Shown: piece by piece, positions 41,712-50,638 of the stretch
Layout of the letters: the number at the start of each line of letters is the position of its first letter
Position numbering within the stretch: the stretch's first letter is position 1
Source: Panacagrimonas sp046594215
GTDB taxonomy: Bacteria; Pseudomonadota; Gammaproteobacteria; Nevskiales; Nevskiaceae
Assembly: GCA_046594215.1 (NCBI GenBank)
Contig: JBKJPX010000094.1
Location: forward strand, 1-64,000
Direction: 5' to 3'
DNA: 64,000 bases
Notes under the pieces: model-generated
The model's database searches: none
The model's input: the letters and a program-made list of their open reading frames with translations, nothing else
Told to the model about the DNA's origin: nothing
Program-made: the position numbers and the translations under genes

Positions 41712-42226
41712 GGTGCGCCCTCGGTGCCGGCGCGAACCTTGCCCGTCTGGTCCACGAGCCGGACGCTGCGGTACTCGCGTTGCGGCAAGGTCACCATCAC
41801 GCAGGGACTGCTCGGCTGGTCCGAGGACCAGCGCCCCTGCGTGGGCTCGAAGAAGGTCGCCTTGAGCATCAGGTCGGCGCCCTTCATCGCGGCCTGCCGG
41901 CTCACGGCCAGGCCATAGCCGCTATTGGGGCGCTGCCCGAACTCGACCACGGCGTAGGGGCTTTCCGGCAAGGCCTTGCCGGTGACGCTGACGAGTTCGA
42001 TCCCGCGACCCTCGGCCCAGGCTTGCAGCGAAGGAAGGTCCGGCATCACGGCGACGGTGGATTCGCCGCCCGCCGTGCCGCAGACGTTGGCGCGTGCCGC
42101 TTCCAGCACCAGGACCTCCTCGTTTTCGCCGCTGAACCACTTCGACGTGTCCGGCGCCCGCACCCAGGCCGGCTTGGCGCAGGCCGACGTCATCAGGGCG
42201 AGGAACAGGAGAAGGGAAGGTCGCAT
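41708..42226 (-). CDS. PrcB-like lipoprotein
   Basis: A 172-residue predicted lipoprotein (lipobox near TSAC, about residue 14). The C-terminal half, YAVVEFGQRPNSGYGLAVS and SSPCVMVTLP, matches the PrcB C-terminal domain, first seen in protease-complex subunits. ATG 42226 gives the signal peptide; the open frame runs upstream without a better start. The stop overlaps the NTF2-like gene. Function unknown. Confidence 0.72.
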   Translation of the reverse strand: MRPSLLLFLALMTSACAKPAWVRAPDTSKWFSGENEEVLVLEAARANVCGTAGGESTVAVMPDLPSLQAWAEGRGIELVSVTGKALPESPYAVVEFGQRPNSGYGLAVSRQAAMKGADLMLKATFFEPTQGRWSSDQPSSPCVMVTLPQREYRSVRLVDQTGKVRAGTEGAP

Positions 42227-42361
42227 CGAACTCGGAGTGGCAAATATCCGCGGCCGTGCGGACACCGCGACGGCGGGGGCATTATGGACGCCCGTACCGC
42301 GGGTGCCCACCTGCCGACGGACGCGACGCCGGTTCGGGTCCAGCTGCGATAGCCTTGGCGC

Positions 42362-44149
42362 ATGGCCACCGCACCCGCGACACGCAGCCCCGACCGCCGC
42401 CTGAACTTGCAGGAACTGCTCGACGCGCTGCTCGCCGACGGCTTGATCTCCGGCTCGCAGCGCAAGGATGCGAGCATCAAGCTCGACGCGACGCGCGAGA
42501 AGCGCCATCCCCTCGACCTCATCACGACCTTCGACTGGCCCGATCCGCGCAAGGCCGGCGCCAAGCTGACGATGGACGCGTTGACGCAGTGGCTAGCGGC
42601 GCGCCACAACATCGGCTGGATGCGCATCGACCCGCTGTCGATCGACGTGGCCAAGGTCACCGCGGTGATGCCGTATGCCTACGCCGCGCGCGTGCGCGTG
42701 CTGCCGGTGAAGGTGACGCCCAACGAGATCACGATCGCCACCGCCGAGCCGCTCGAGCGCGAGTGGGAAACCGAACTCGCGCGCATCGTGCCCCAGCCGA
42801 TCAAGCGCGTGATGGCGAGCCCCGGGGATATCGAGCGCTACCTCGTCGAGTTCTATGCACTCGCACGTTCGGTCAAGGCCAGCAACGAGGAGCGGCGTGG
42901 GCTGCCGGCGGGTTCGCAGAACCTCGAGCAGCTCATGGAGCTGGGCCGCAAGGGCAAGCTGACCGCCGACGACCAGCACGTGGTCGCGATCGTGGACTGG
43001 CTGCTCTCCTATGCGTTCGATTCGCGCGCCTCGGACATCCACCTCGAGCCGCGCCGCGATTCGAGCCTCGTCCGCTTTCGCATCGACGGCGTACTGCACG
43101 AGGTCTACCAGATGCCGACGCCGGTGATGATCGCCGTCACCAGCCGTATCAAGATCCTGTCGCGCATGGACGTGGCCGAGAAGCGCAAGCCGCAGGACGG
43201 CCGCATCAAGACTCGCTCGCCCAGCGGGAAGGAAGTGGAGCTGCGCGCCTCCAGCCTGCCGACCGCGTTCGGCGAGAAACTCGTGCTGCGCATCTTCGAT
43301 CCCGAGGTGCTGGTGCGCGACTTCGGACAGCTCGGATTCTCCGAGTCCGATGCCGACCGCTGGAACGACATGATCCGCGCGCCTCACGGGATCATCCTGG
43401 TCACCGGCCCTACCGGCTCGGGCAAGACCACGACGCTGTATACGAGCCTCAAGCAGCTCGCGACCTCCGAGGTCAACGTCTGCACGATCGAAGACCCGAT
43501 CGAACTCGTGGAACCCGCGTTCAACCAGATGCAGGTGCAGACCGGCATCGAGCTGACCTTCGCCACCGGCGTGCGCGCCCTGCTGCGCCAGGACCCCGAC
43601 ATCATCATGATCGGCGAGATCCGGGACCTGGAGACCGCGGAGATCGCGATCCAGGCCGCGCTCACGGGTCATCTCGTGCTCTCGACCCTGCACACCAACG
43701 ACGCACCGAGCGCCATCACGCGCCTGCTCGACCTGGGCGTGCCGCCCTACCTGATCAAGGCGACCCTGCTGGGCGTGGTCGCGCAGCGCCTGGTCCGTCG
43801 CCTGTGCCCGCACTGCAAGCTGCCCGCGGTGCCCGACGCGGAGGCCTGGGCCGAGGTCGTCGGTCCCGACAAGCGCGTGCCGATGCCGGCCGAAGTGCGT
43901 CAGCCCGTCGGCTGCCTCGAGTGCCGGGAGACCGGGCACCTCGGACGACTCGGCCTCTACGAGATCATGCCGCTCACGACGGGCGTGAAGCGCTTCATCG
44001 ACCGCCAGACCGACATCGCCGACCTGCGCCGCCAGGCGCTGCGCGAAGGCATGGTGCCGCTGCGCGTGGCGGGGGCGATGAAAATCGCGGCGGGGCAGAC
44101 GGACATCGAGGAAGTGCTGGGTGCGACACCGATGGTCACGCTGGACTGA
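42362..44149 (+). CDS. GspE/PilB-family secretion or pilus ATPase
   Basis: A 595-residue hexameric-type ATPase. An N-terminal MshEN-like region (about 70-165) precedes the catalytic core with SRASDIHLEP, Walker A GPTGSGKTTT (349-358), the Asp box TIEDPIE, Walker B RQDPDIIMIGEIRD and the His box TGHLVLSTLHTNDA. A C-terminal four-Cys zinc site (CPHC and CLEC, about 480-520) is typical of GspE/PilB. No secretin, pilin or platform gene lies beside it, so whether it drives type II secretion or pili is uncertain. Confidence 0.85.
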   Translation: MATAPATRSPDRRLNLQELLDALLADGLISGSQRKDASIKLDATREKRHPLDLITTFDWPDPRKAGAKLTMDALTQWLAARHNIGWMRIDPLSIDVAKVTAVMPYAYAARVRVLPVKVTPNEITIATAEPLEREWETELARIVPQPIKRVMASPGDIERYLVEFYALARSVKASNEERRGLPAGSQNLEQLMELGRKGKLTADDQHVVAIVDWLLSYAFDSRASDIHLEPRRDSSLVRFRIDGVLHEVYQMPTPVMIAVTSRIKILSRMDVAEKRKPQDGRIKTRSPSGKEVELRASSLPTAFGEKLVLRIFDPEVLVRDFGQLGFSESDADRWNDMIRAPHGIILVTGPTGSGKTTTLYTSLKQLATSEVNVCTIEDPIELVEPAFNQMQVQTGIELTFATGVRALLRQDPDIIMIGEIRDLETAEIAIQAALTGHLVLSTLHTNDAPSAITRLLDLGVPPYLIKATLLGVVAQRLVRRLCPHCKLPAVPDAEAWAEVVGPDKRVPMPAEVRQPVGCLECRETGHLGRLGLYEIMPLTTGVKRFIDRQTDIADLRRQALREGMVPLRVAGAMKIAAGQTDIEEVLGATPMVTLD

Positions 44150-44360
44150 TGTCCTGCGCTTTCGCAACCCCGACGCGGCGAGCGGGCCACACGGGACCGC
44201 GCGACCCGGGACGCTGATCCTGGATCGCGAGGGCCAGGTCCACGGCAAGTTGTTCGGCGTGGACTACACCGAGCCAGAGGGCGTGGCCGCGCTGCTCGCG
44301 GAACTGTCGGCCGCCGATGTGTCCGAGACAGCGGTCGCGCCGCCTTCACCCGACCCGTAG
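44148..44360 (+). pseudogene. C-terminal fragment of a redoxin-like protein
   Basis: Immediately after the ATPase gene an open stretch encodes DVLRFRNPDAASGPHGTARP, then GTLILDREGQVHGKLFGVDY. This resembles the last third of thioredoxin-fold AhpC/TSA-type proteins, where a cis-Pro strand is followed by a LILDREG strand. The catalytic Cys half is missing, and the only start codon in frame is inside the ATPase gene (44121). It is most likely a truncated remnant; a short expressed tail cannot be excluded. Confidence 0.45.
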
Positions 44361-44366
44361 CCGGTC

Positions 44367-45839
44367 CTACATCGGCGTCGCGGTGATCGGCAGGGCCAGG
44401 ATCCACAAGCCGAACACCGTGAACGCCAGCATCAGCGCCAGCATCGGCAGCTGGCTGATCGTCGCGCGGCGCGGACTCCTGAACAGCCTCAGCGCCTCGA
44501 AGTGCGCGAGAACCACGCTGGCGACATGCCCCAGCAGGATCAGCCCCACCTGCGTGTGCCAGACCCAGTTCATGTCGGGCAACACCGGCCGATGCAGCCA
44601 CAGCGCGGTACCAAAGAGATTCCAGCCGATGCCGAAGGGATCGGACGCCAGGCGCAGGATCATCAGGCCCTGTGTGACCACCAGCGTGTAGTAGTGCGTG
44701 GCGTGGTAGACCAGCGCGATCGGAAGCAGCGTGTAAGCGAAGCGGCAGGCCAGCTCGTGCAGTGTCAGTTCGCTGCGCACGATCCGCTTCATCGCCGCCA
44801 GGCAGGCGAGGTAGGCCAGCAGGTAGAACAGCGGCGACATCAGCAGGCCCATCGCCTCGTAGGCGACGAACAGCCGTCGCAGCAACGGGTAGGTCTGCAC
44901 GATGTTGTCGCCGATCCAGGGCGCGAGCAGGCCGCCGAAGTCCTCCCAGAACAGGCGCGCCCAGGGCTGCGTCGCATGCAGCCCGTCGAACGCGGTCGAG
45001 GCGAGCATGAACAGCACGAAGAGCACCTCGCTCATCGAGCGTGCGTGCGACGTCGCCAGGCCCGCGAAGGGCCACTGCAGCCGCACGCCCGATGCGTCCG
45101 GCGCTGATGACGTGGCCAGCTGCAGCGGCGCCGCCTTCGACACGAGCGCGAAGAACAGGCCGAAGAACTCGCAGCGCTCGAACCAGTCCCTCGCGCCGAT
45201 GCACCACGCGCCGACCACGTTGATCGCGCCGTAGGCGACCAGCACCCAGGCCAGGGAGTACGGCCCGACGCGGAAGAACAGCTCCATCGCTATGAACGCG
45301 ACGTAGAACCCTAGCGCCGGCCAGCAGCCCAGCCGCTCCGGGACCCCCACCCTGCCCTCGAAGCGCGACACCCCGGCGCCCGCCAGCGCCCGCACGATCA
45401 GCCTCCAGGGATTGATGTGCGCGTACAGGTTTCCCACGACCGCGCTCAGATAGGTGAAGCCGAGCACGAAGACGATCCAGAAGAACGTCATGTTGAAGTT
45501 GAAGTACGCGTTGCGCGTGCCCAGCAGGCCGGTGGCGATGCACAGCAGCAGCCCGAGCAGGCTCGTCACTTTCAGCGCGGCGATCGCGGCCGGACCGAGC
45601 AGCGTGCGCCCGAGGATCGTGTGGCCGATCTCGCGCGGACGCGCCTCGATGCTGCGCGGACGCGCCAGCCAGGCCACCGCCACGAAGCTCAGCAGCAGCG
45701 CCGCGACCGATCCGCCGGCATAGAGCCAGAAGGGCACGGGCAGGTTGTATGAGGGCGCGAAGGGATGCGCCTGCGCAGAGGGGCAGAAACCCAGCGTCGC
45801 CAGCGCTGCATAGAGGCTCTTCCGGGTCGTGAGATTCAT
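44367..45839 (-). CDS. Large polytopic membrane protein, FedA-like
   Basis: A 490-residue protein with a signal-like N-terminus (cleavage near AQA-H) and about ten hydrophobic helices. HPFAPSYNLPVPFWLYAGGSVAALLLSF near the start, GNLYAHINPWRLIVRALAG and LPDMNWVWHTQVGLILLGHV with several conserved His/Trp are notable. From memory the N-terminal pattern resembles membrane proteins annotated after Burkholderia fenitrothion hydrolase FedA; a hydrolytic role is not established by sequence. It is transcribed alone. Confidence 0.7.
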   Translation of the reverse strand: MNLTTRKSLYAALATLGFCPSAQAHPFAPSYNLPVPFWLYAGGSVAALLLSFVAVAWLARPRSIEARPREIGHTILGRTLLGPAAIAALKVTSLLGLLLCIATGLLGTRNAYFNFNMTFFWIVFVLGFTYLSAVVGNLYAHINPWRLIVRALAGAGVSRFEGRVGVPERLGCWPALGFYVAFIAMELFFRVGPYSLAWVLVAYGAINVVGAWCIGARDWFERCEFFGLFFALVSKAAPLQLATSSAPDASGVRLQWPFAGLATSHARSMSEVLFVLFMLASTAFDGLHATQPWARLFWEDFGGLLAPWIGDNIVQTYPLLRRLFVAYEAMGLLMSPLFYLLAYLACLAAMKRIVRSELTLHELACRFAYTLLPIALVYHATHYYTLVVTQGLMILRLASDPFGIGWNLFGTALWLHRPVLPDMNWVWHTQVGLILLGHVASVVLAHFEALRLFRSPRRATISQLPMLALMLAFTVFGLWILALPITATPM

Positions 45840-45885
45840 CTGGCCGAAGGCGCGAACACCAGCGTTTGGATCCTAGGCCGTAGGG

Positions 45886-45940
45886 CGGACGAAGTCCGGG
45901 AGCCTTGGCCTCTGGCGAGAACATCCCCGGACTGGGTCCG
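45886..45940. repeat. Paired REP-like palindromes
   Basis: CGGAC-GAA-GTCCG (45886-45898) and CGGAC-TGG-GTCCG (45928-45940) are both perfect 5-bp stems with 3-nt loops, 29 nt apart, in the gap between two minus-strand genes. The flanks (GGGCGG.. and ..GGGCT) match other copies. The pair resembles a two-unit REP/BIME arrangement. Confidence 0.6.
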
Positions 45941-45948
45941 GGCTGCGG

Positions 45949-47514
45949 TCAGTGCGTCGGACGCGGGGCGGTCAGCCCCGCCGACTGCGTGAACTGCAGG
46001 ATCTGGAAGCCCGCGCTGTAGCTCGCAATCCAGATGTGCCCCGTCTCAGGGCGATAGCGCACGTAGGTCGGAACCGCGTCCCAGCGATCGCCCGAGCTAC
46101 CGAAATACTCGGACAGCGGCACCGCCGGCGTGTCCGGATTCGGCACCGGGTGCCAGTACGCGATCTCGCGCGGGTTGCGCGGATCGCGGATGTCCAGCAC
46201 GCGCAGGCCGGCTGTGTAGTTTGTCGTGAACAAGGTGGTGGCCTCGTTGACGTTGTCGATGCCCACGTAATGCGCCGAGTAGTTGGCCACGTCGAGCTCG
46301 CTCGCCGCACAGTTCGCGAGCTTGTTCACGTCCAGCACGATGTTCGACGCCAGCACCGGGTGCGCCTCGTCGGTGATGTCGATGATGCGGCTGTGCGACC
46401 AGGGACAGACGCCGGCCGTGGGCCATTCGTCGCTGGAATAGATGTAGGTACGCCCGTTGTTGCGGAACCAGCGCGCCGTGTGCGACCCGGCGCTGGGCGC
46501 CTCGCCGTCGGTGACGTTGGTCCAGCCCAGGAAGCCCACCAGTGGCGGCGCCGGGCTGAGCAGTAGCGGCGCGGCCGGCACGGTGCGGTTCTGGATGGCG
46601 GTGACGTCGTAGATGCCCATGCCGTTCTGACCCACCGCGGGGCCATTGGGCAGTCCCAGGCCAAGGGACACGAAGCCGAACTGCGCCAGATACAGGCGCG
46701 AGCCGTCGGGACTCAAACCGCAGTCGTGCGCGGCGGGCGCGAACAGCTCGAACAGGCGCGGACTCGCGAGGTCCGTCAGGTCGATCACGGCGTTGGTCTG
46801 CGCCGAGCTCGTGGCGTACGCGGTGCGGCCGTCGTCGGCGATGCACAGCGCATGGCCAAAGAAGGCTAGGCCCTGGTCGATCGTGCCGATGCCGCCGGGA
46901 ATGGGCGGCAGCGCCGGCAGGGTCAGACCCAGTCCGATGTTGATCGAGGCGCGCAGCACCGGATTGCGGCAATCGGTGGCCTCGTAGACGTCGAAGGCCG
47001 TGCCGCCGCCGCGCGTGGCTACGATGATGTGGCGCGCCTGGTTGGCCTGCAGGGACTCGTGCGGGGCGAGCATCGCAGGGCTCTGGATGATCCGCACGAG
47101 CTGCGGGCTCTGCGGGTTGGAAGCGTCGATCACCGCCATGCCGTTGAGCGGGTTGTACTGCGTGTCGATGTAGGGCGAGGACGCCGGGCCGAAGATCTGG
47201 CCGGGCGAGGTCGTGGTGATATAGGCGCAGTCGTCGAGCCAGGTCATCGAGAAATTGGCGCCGCGGTCCAGGATCGTGTTCTGGCCCACGAGCCGCAGCC
47301 CCTTGCGGTAGCCCAGGGCCGCGCGGCCACTCATCTGGTCCGCCATCGGCACCTGGCCCTGCAGGCCGGTTTCCAGCAGGTCGCTGGCGGCCGGCAGACT
47401 GCCGTTTCCGCCACTGCCGCCGTGGACGTCCGGAGAGTTCGAGCCGTCGCAGGCCGACAGCGTCAGCACGGCGCCGAACAGCGTCGCCAACAATCCCAAT
47501 CGGTTCACGACCAT
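45949..47514 (-). CDS. LVIVD-repeat lipoprotein
   Basis: A 521-residue predicted lipoprotein (lipobox LSAC near residue 22). The body is a beta-propeller built of LVIVD-type repeats such as GMAVIDASNPQSPQLVRIIQ, NAVIDLTDLASPRLFEL and GLRVLDIRDPRNPREIAYW. Such proteins are usually surface or periplasmic; no enzyme residues are recognisable. Cysteines are scattered as pairs. The start ATG is at 47514. No functional neighbours. Confidence 0.85.
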   Translation of the reverse strand: MVVNRLGLLATLFGAVLTLSACDGSNSPDVHGGSGGNGSLPAASDLLETGLQGQVPMADQMSGRAALGYRKGLRLVGQNTILDRGANFSMTWLDDCAYITTTSPGQIFGPASSPYIDTQYNPLNGMAVIDASNPQSPQLVRIIQSPAMLAPHESLQANQARHIIVATRGGGTAFDVYEATDCRNPVLRASINIGLGLTLPALPPIPGGIGTIDQGLAFFGHALCIADDGRTAYATSSAQTNAVIDLTDLASPRLFELFAPAAHDCGLSPDGSRLYLAQFGFVSLGLGLPNGPAVGQNGMGIYDVTAIQNRTVPAAPLLLSPAPPLVGFLGWTNVTDGEAPSAGSHTARWFRNNGRTYIYSSDEWPTAGVCPWSHSRIIDITDEAHPVLASNIVLDVNKLANCAASELDVANYSAHYVGIDNVNEATTLFTTNYTAGLRVLDIRDPRNPREIAYWHPVPNPDTPAVPLSEYFGSSGDRWDAVPTYVRYRPETGHIWIASYSAGFQILQFTQSAGLTAPRPTH

Positions 47515-47862
47515 CTACTCCCACTTTTTCTGGCGGGCCAGTGTGGCGAGCGGCCGCGGGTTTTCCTAGCGAAATCGCGCGGCATGCGGCCTCGGCGCCA
47601 AGGCGTACTGAACGGGCTTGCGCCAGGCAGGATTGGGATGAGGGGCAGGCTTTTCCGCCGCACGCGCACGACTGGCGGCCGTTGCTTCCGTCATACCCTC
47701 ATCCCGACCCCTCCCGCCGGCGCGAAGCAGAGGAAGAACGGCCGCTCACACTTTCGCCCGCACCTCAAGTCTCCACGCCCGCCACCCATGCGGCTTAAGC
47801 TGCGCGCCTCAGAAGATCGACCGGCGCCGAAGAGCGCCTCCAGAAGAAAAGGCAGGTACGCC
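47515..47862. other. Divergent intergenic region, no gene seen
   Basis: About 350 nt between the LVIVD lipoprotein and the DUF47 gene. The plus-strand frame of the DUF47 gene stays open through it, but the residues are Arg-rich without family similarity. It should hold promoters for both genes; no clear motif could be fixed. Confidence 0.4.
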
Positions 47863-48489
47863 ATGTTCCAGCGGCTGATGCCCCGCGAGGGTCGCTTTTT
47901 TACCTATTTCAGCGAACACGCCGAGCAGATCGTGCTCGGTGCCGAGCAGCTGACGGCGCTGATGCGCGCCGTCCATGAGCTCGACGAGCGCAAGCGCAAC
48001 ATCGAGAACATCGAGCACCGTGCGGACAAGTTGACGATGGCCACGATGCAGTTGCTGCATCACACCTTCATCACGCCGATGGATCGGGACGACATCCATC
48101 AGCTGATCACGCGCATGGACGACATCCTCGACCTGATGGAGGACGTCTCGCAGTGCATGTTCCTGTACGACATCCGCGAGGTCACCGCCGAGGCGGTCGA
48201 ACTCGCCGACCTGTGCCTGACCAGCGCGCAGAAGGTGAAGGCGGCGGTGTCGCAGCTCAACAACCTGAAGAACTCGAAGCAGATTCTCGAGCTGTGCGGC
48301 GAGATCGACCGGCTCGAGGGTGACTCCGACCGCGTGATGCGCGCCGCCATGGCCAAGCTGTTCCGCGTCGAGACCGACGCCATGCGCGTATTGAAGATGA
48401 AGGAGATCTACCAGCTCCTTGAATCGGTCACCGACCGTTGCCAGGACGTGGCGAACATCATCGAAGGCATCGTGATCGAGAACGCATGA
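47863..48489 (+). CDS. PhoU-like DUF47 phosphate transport regulator
   Basis: A 208-residue all-helical cytoplasmic protein. MFQRLMPREGRFFTYFSEHA, the NIEHRADKLTMATMQLLHHTFITPMDRDDIHQLITRMDDI core and KMKEIYQLLESVTDRCQDVANIIEGIVIEN are typical of DUF47 (TIGR00153) proteins, which usually accompany a Pit transporter and modulate it. Pit follows 154 nt downstream on the same strand. AAGGCAGG precedes ATG 47863, fixing the start against a long upstream open frame. Confidence 0.92.
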   Translation: MFQRLMPREGRFFTYFSEHAEQIVLGAEQLTALMRAVHELDERKRNIENIEHRADKLTMATMQLLHHTFITPMDRDDIHQLITRMDDILDLMEDVSQCMFLYDIREVTAEAVELADLCLTSAQKVKAAVSQLNNLKNSKQILELCGEIDRLEGDSDRVMRAAMAKLFRVETDAMRVLKMKEIYQLLESVTDRCQDVANIIEGIVIENA

Positions 48490-48643
48490 GCGACCCTCGA
48501 CACGGCGGTCCTGTCCGCCACAGCGGACGCGGCGGGATGCGTCCGGGTTCCCCGCGACGTAGCTTTTCACTGCGCGGGGCGGATCAGACGGGCGAGGTGC
48601 TCACGGCATCGGCCCAGTTCCTTTCCACGCCCAGGGTGCGCCA

Positions 48644-49645
48644 GTGAGCACCGGGCTGGAAGTCCTGATCCTGCTGATCGCGGTGGCGCTGCTGTTCGAC
48701 TTCCTGAACGGCTTCCACGACGCGGCCAATTCGATCGCCACCATCGTGTCCACGGGCGCGATGTCGCCGCAGATGGCCATCATCTGGGCCGCCTTCTTCA
48801 ATTTCATCGCCTTCGCCTTCTTCGGCCTGCACGTGGCGGCGACGGTGGGCAAGGGCATCGTCGATCCGAACATGATCGACACCTACGTGGTGTTCGGCGC
48901 GCTGGTGGGCGCCATCTCCTGGAACATCATCACCTGGTACTTCGGCATCCCGTCCAGTTCCTCGCACGCGCTGATCGGCGGCCTCGCCGGCGCGGCGATC
49001 GCAAAGGGTGGCACCGGGTCGCTGCTGTCGGCCGGCTTCTCGAAAGTGACCATCGCCATCGTGCTGTCGCCGCTCGTGGGCTTCCTGCTCGGCGGCCTGC
49101 TGATGGTGGCCTGTGCGTGGCTGGCGTTCCGCTCACCGGCGAAGAAGGCAGAGCGCGTCTTCAACCGCCTGCAGTTCATCTCGGCGGGGCTCTACAGCCT
49201 GGGCCACGGCAGCAACGACGCGCAGAAAACCATGGGCATCATCTGGCTGCTGCTGATCGTGTCCGGGTACATCTCGAAGGACGCCGAGGCACCGCCGTTC
49301 TGGGTCGTGCTCGCCTGCCAGACCGCGATGGGCCTGGGCACGCTGTTCGGGGGCTGGCGCATCGTCAAGACCATGGGCATGCGCATCACCAAGCTGCGGC
49401 CCGTGAGCGGCTTCTGCGCGTCGGCCAGCGGTGCGGCGGCCCTGTTCATGGCCACCAGCCTGGGCGTGCCGGTCTCCACGACGCACACCATCACGGGCGC
49501 GATCGTGGGTGTCGGCGCCGCGCGACGCTTCTCCGCGGTGCGCTGGGGCGTGGCCGGCAACATCGTCTGGGCCTGGGTGTTCACCATTCCGGCGTCCGCG
49601 TTCATCGCGGCAGGAGCATGGGAACTGGCGCGCGTGGTGTTCTGA
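48644..49645 (+). CDS. pit: Low-affinity inorganic phosphate transporter Pit
   Basis: A 333-residue inner-membrane transporter of the PiT family. FDFLNGFHDAANSIATIVSTGAM and, in the second half, YSLGHGSNDAQKTMGIIW are the two conserved GxHDxxN/GxNDxxK-type repeats; PSSSSHALIGGL and VSTTHTITGAIVGVG are the paired SSSHA/STTHT loops. It starts with GTG 48644 and forms a unit with the DUF47 gene. It imports metal-phosphate with protons. Confidence 0.93.
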   Translation: MSTGLEVLILLIAVALLFDFLNGFHDAANSIATIVSTGAMSPQMAIIWAAFFNFIAFAFFGLHVAATVGKGIVDPNMIDTYVVFGALVGAISWNIITWYFGIPSSSSHALIGGLAGAAIAKGGTGSLLSAGFSKVTIAIVLSPLVGFLLGGLLMVACAWLAFRSPAKKAERVFNRLQFISAGLYSLGHGSNDAQKTMGIIWLLLIVSGYISKDAEAPPFWVVLACQTAMGLGTLFGGWRIVKTMGMRITKLRPVSGFCASASGAAALFMATSLGVPVSTTHTITGAIVGVGAARRFSAVRWGVAGNIVWAWVFTIPASAFIAAGAWELARVVF

Positions 49646-49663
49646 TTTGGATCCGCCTGGCCC

Positions 49664-49733
49664 GGGGACGAAGTCCGGGTTATATCTCGCAGCGCACGCC
49701 TCACCTTGAGCCCACAACCTCGGACTTCGTCCG
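49664..49733. repeat. Paired REP-like palindromes
   Basis: GGAC-GAA-GTCC (49666-49676) and CGGAC-TTC-GTCCG (49721-49733), in the gap after pit. The second copy continues as GGGCTAGG. The two units are in opposite orientation, as in BIME-type clusters. Confidence 0.6.
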
Positions 49734-49777
49734 GGCTAGGCTTGTGGAGGTCGCGCCCCTTTCGCCAGCATTGCCCC

Positions 49778-50596
49778 ATGCCCGAACTCCCTGAAGTCGA
49801 AACGATCCGCCGCGGCATCGAGCCGCACGTGGTCGGGCGGCGCATCGGTCGCGTGGTGGTGCGGGACCGGCGGCTGCGCTGGCCGGTGCAAGCCGATCTC
49901 GCCGAACGCCTCGCGGGACGGCGCATCGAGCAAGCCGCGCGGCGCGCGAAGTACCTCGTGCTGCACCTCGACAACGGCGACCGCCTGCTGATCCACCTGG
50001 GCATGTCCGGCCGCATCTGGGTGCTCGACCCGAGCGTGCCGCTGATCAAGCACGACCATGTCGACATCGAGCTCGACAGCGGACGCCTGCTGCGTTTCCA
50101 TGATCCGCGTCGCTTCGGCGCGGTGCTGCTCTGGAGCGCAGGCGAGCCGCACCACGAGCTGCTGCGCCACCTTGGCCCCGAACCCTTCGATGCCGCCTTC
50201 CACGGCGACTACCTGTTCGAGCTGTCGCGCGGACGCAGCGCCGCCGTGAAGAACTTCGTGATGGACGGGAACGTGGTGGTCGGCGCCGGCAACATCTACG
50301 CGTCCGAGTCGCTGTTCCGCGCCGGCATCCGGCCCGGCCGCGCGGCCGGGCGCGTCAGCCGCGCCGAGTACGCCGGGCTCGCGTCGCGTATCCGCGAGGT
50401 GCTGGCCGAGGCCATCGTCCAGGGCGGCACGACGCTTCGCGACTTCGCCGGCGCCACCGGCGAATCGGGCTACTTCCAACAAGATCTGTACGTGTACGGG
50501 CGCGAGGGCGAGGCCTGCCGGCGCTGCGGGTCGGCGATCCGGCGCAAAGTCATCGGCCAGCGGTCCAGCTTCTTCTGCGCGCGCTGCCAGCGCTGA
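49778..50596 (+). CDS. mutM: Formamidopyrimidine-DNA glycosylase MutM (Fpg)
   Basis: A 272-residue bifunctional glycosylase/AP-lyase that removes 8-oxoguanine and formamidopyrimidines. It begins MPELPEVETIRRGIEP with catalytic Pro2 and Glu3; the beta-lobe lysine (RRAKYLVLHL), the helix-two-turn-helix (VVVGAGNIYASESLFRAGIRPGR) and the C-terminal zinc finger (CRRCG ... FFCARCQR) are all present. The start at ATG 49778 is fixed by the essential N-terminus. Confidence 0.95.
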   Translation: MPELPEVETIRRGIEPHVVGRRIGRVVVRDRRLRWPVQADLAERLAGRRIEQAARRAKYLVLHLDNGDRLLIHLGMSGRIWVLDPSVPLIKHDHVDIELDSGRLLRFHDPRRFGAVLLWSAGEPHHELLRHLGPEPFDAAFHGDYLFELSRGRSAAVKNFVMDGNVVVGAGNIYASESLFRAGIRPGRAAGRVSRAEYAGLASRIREVLAEAIVQGGTTLRDFAGATGESGYFQQDLYVYGREGEACRRCGSAIRRKVIGQRSSFFCARCQR

Positions 50597-50638
50597 CGCG
50601 GCAGAATCGACGTACCCCCCGCCGTCCTCGAGCCACCG

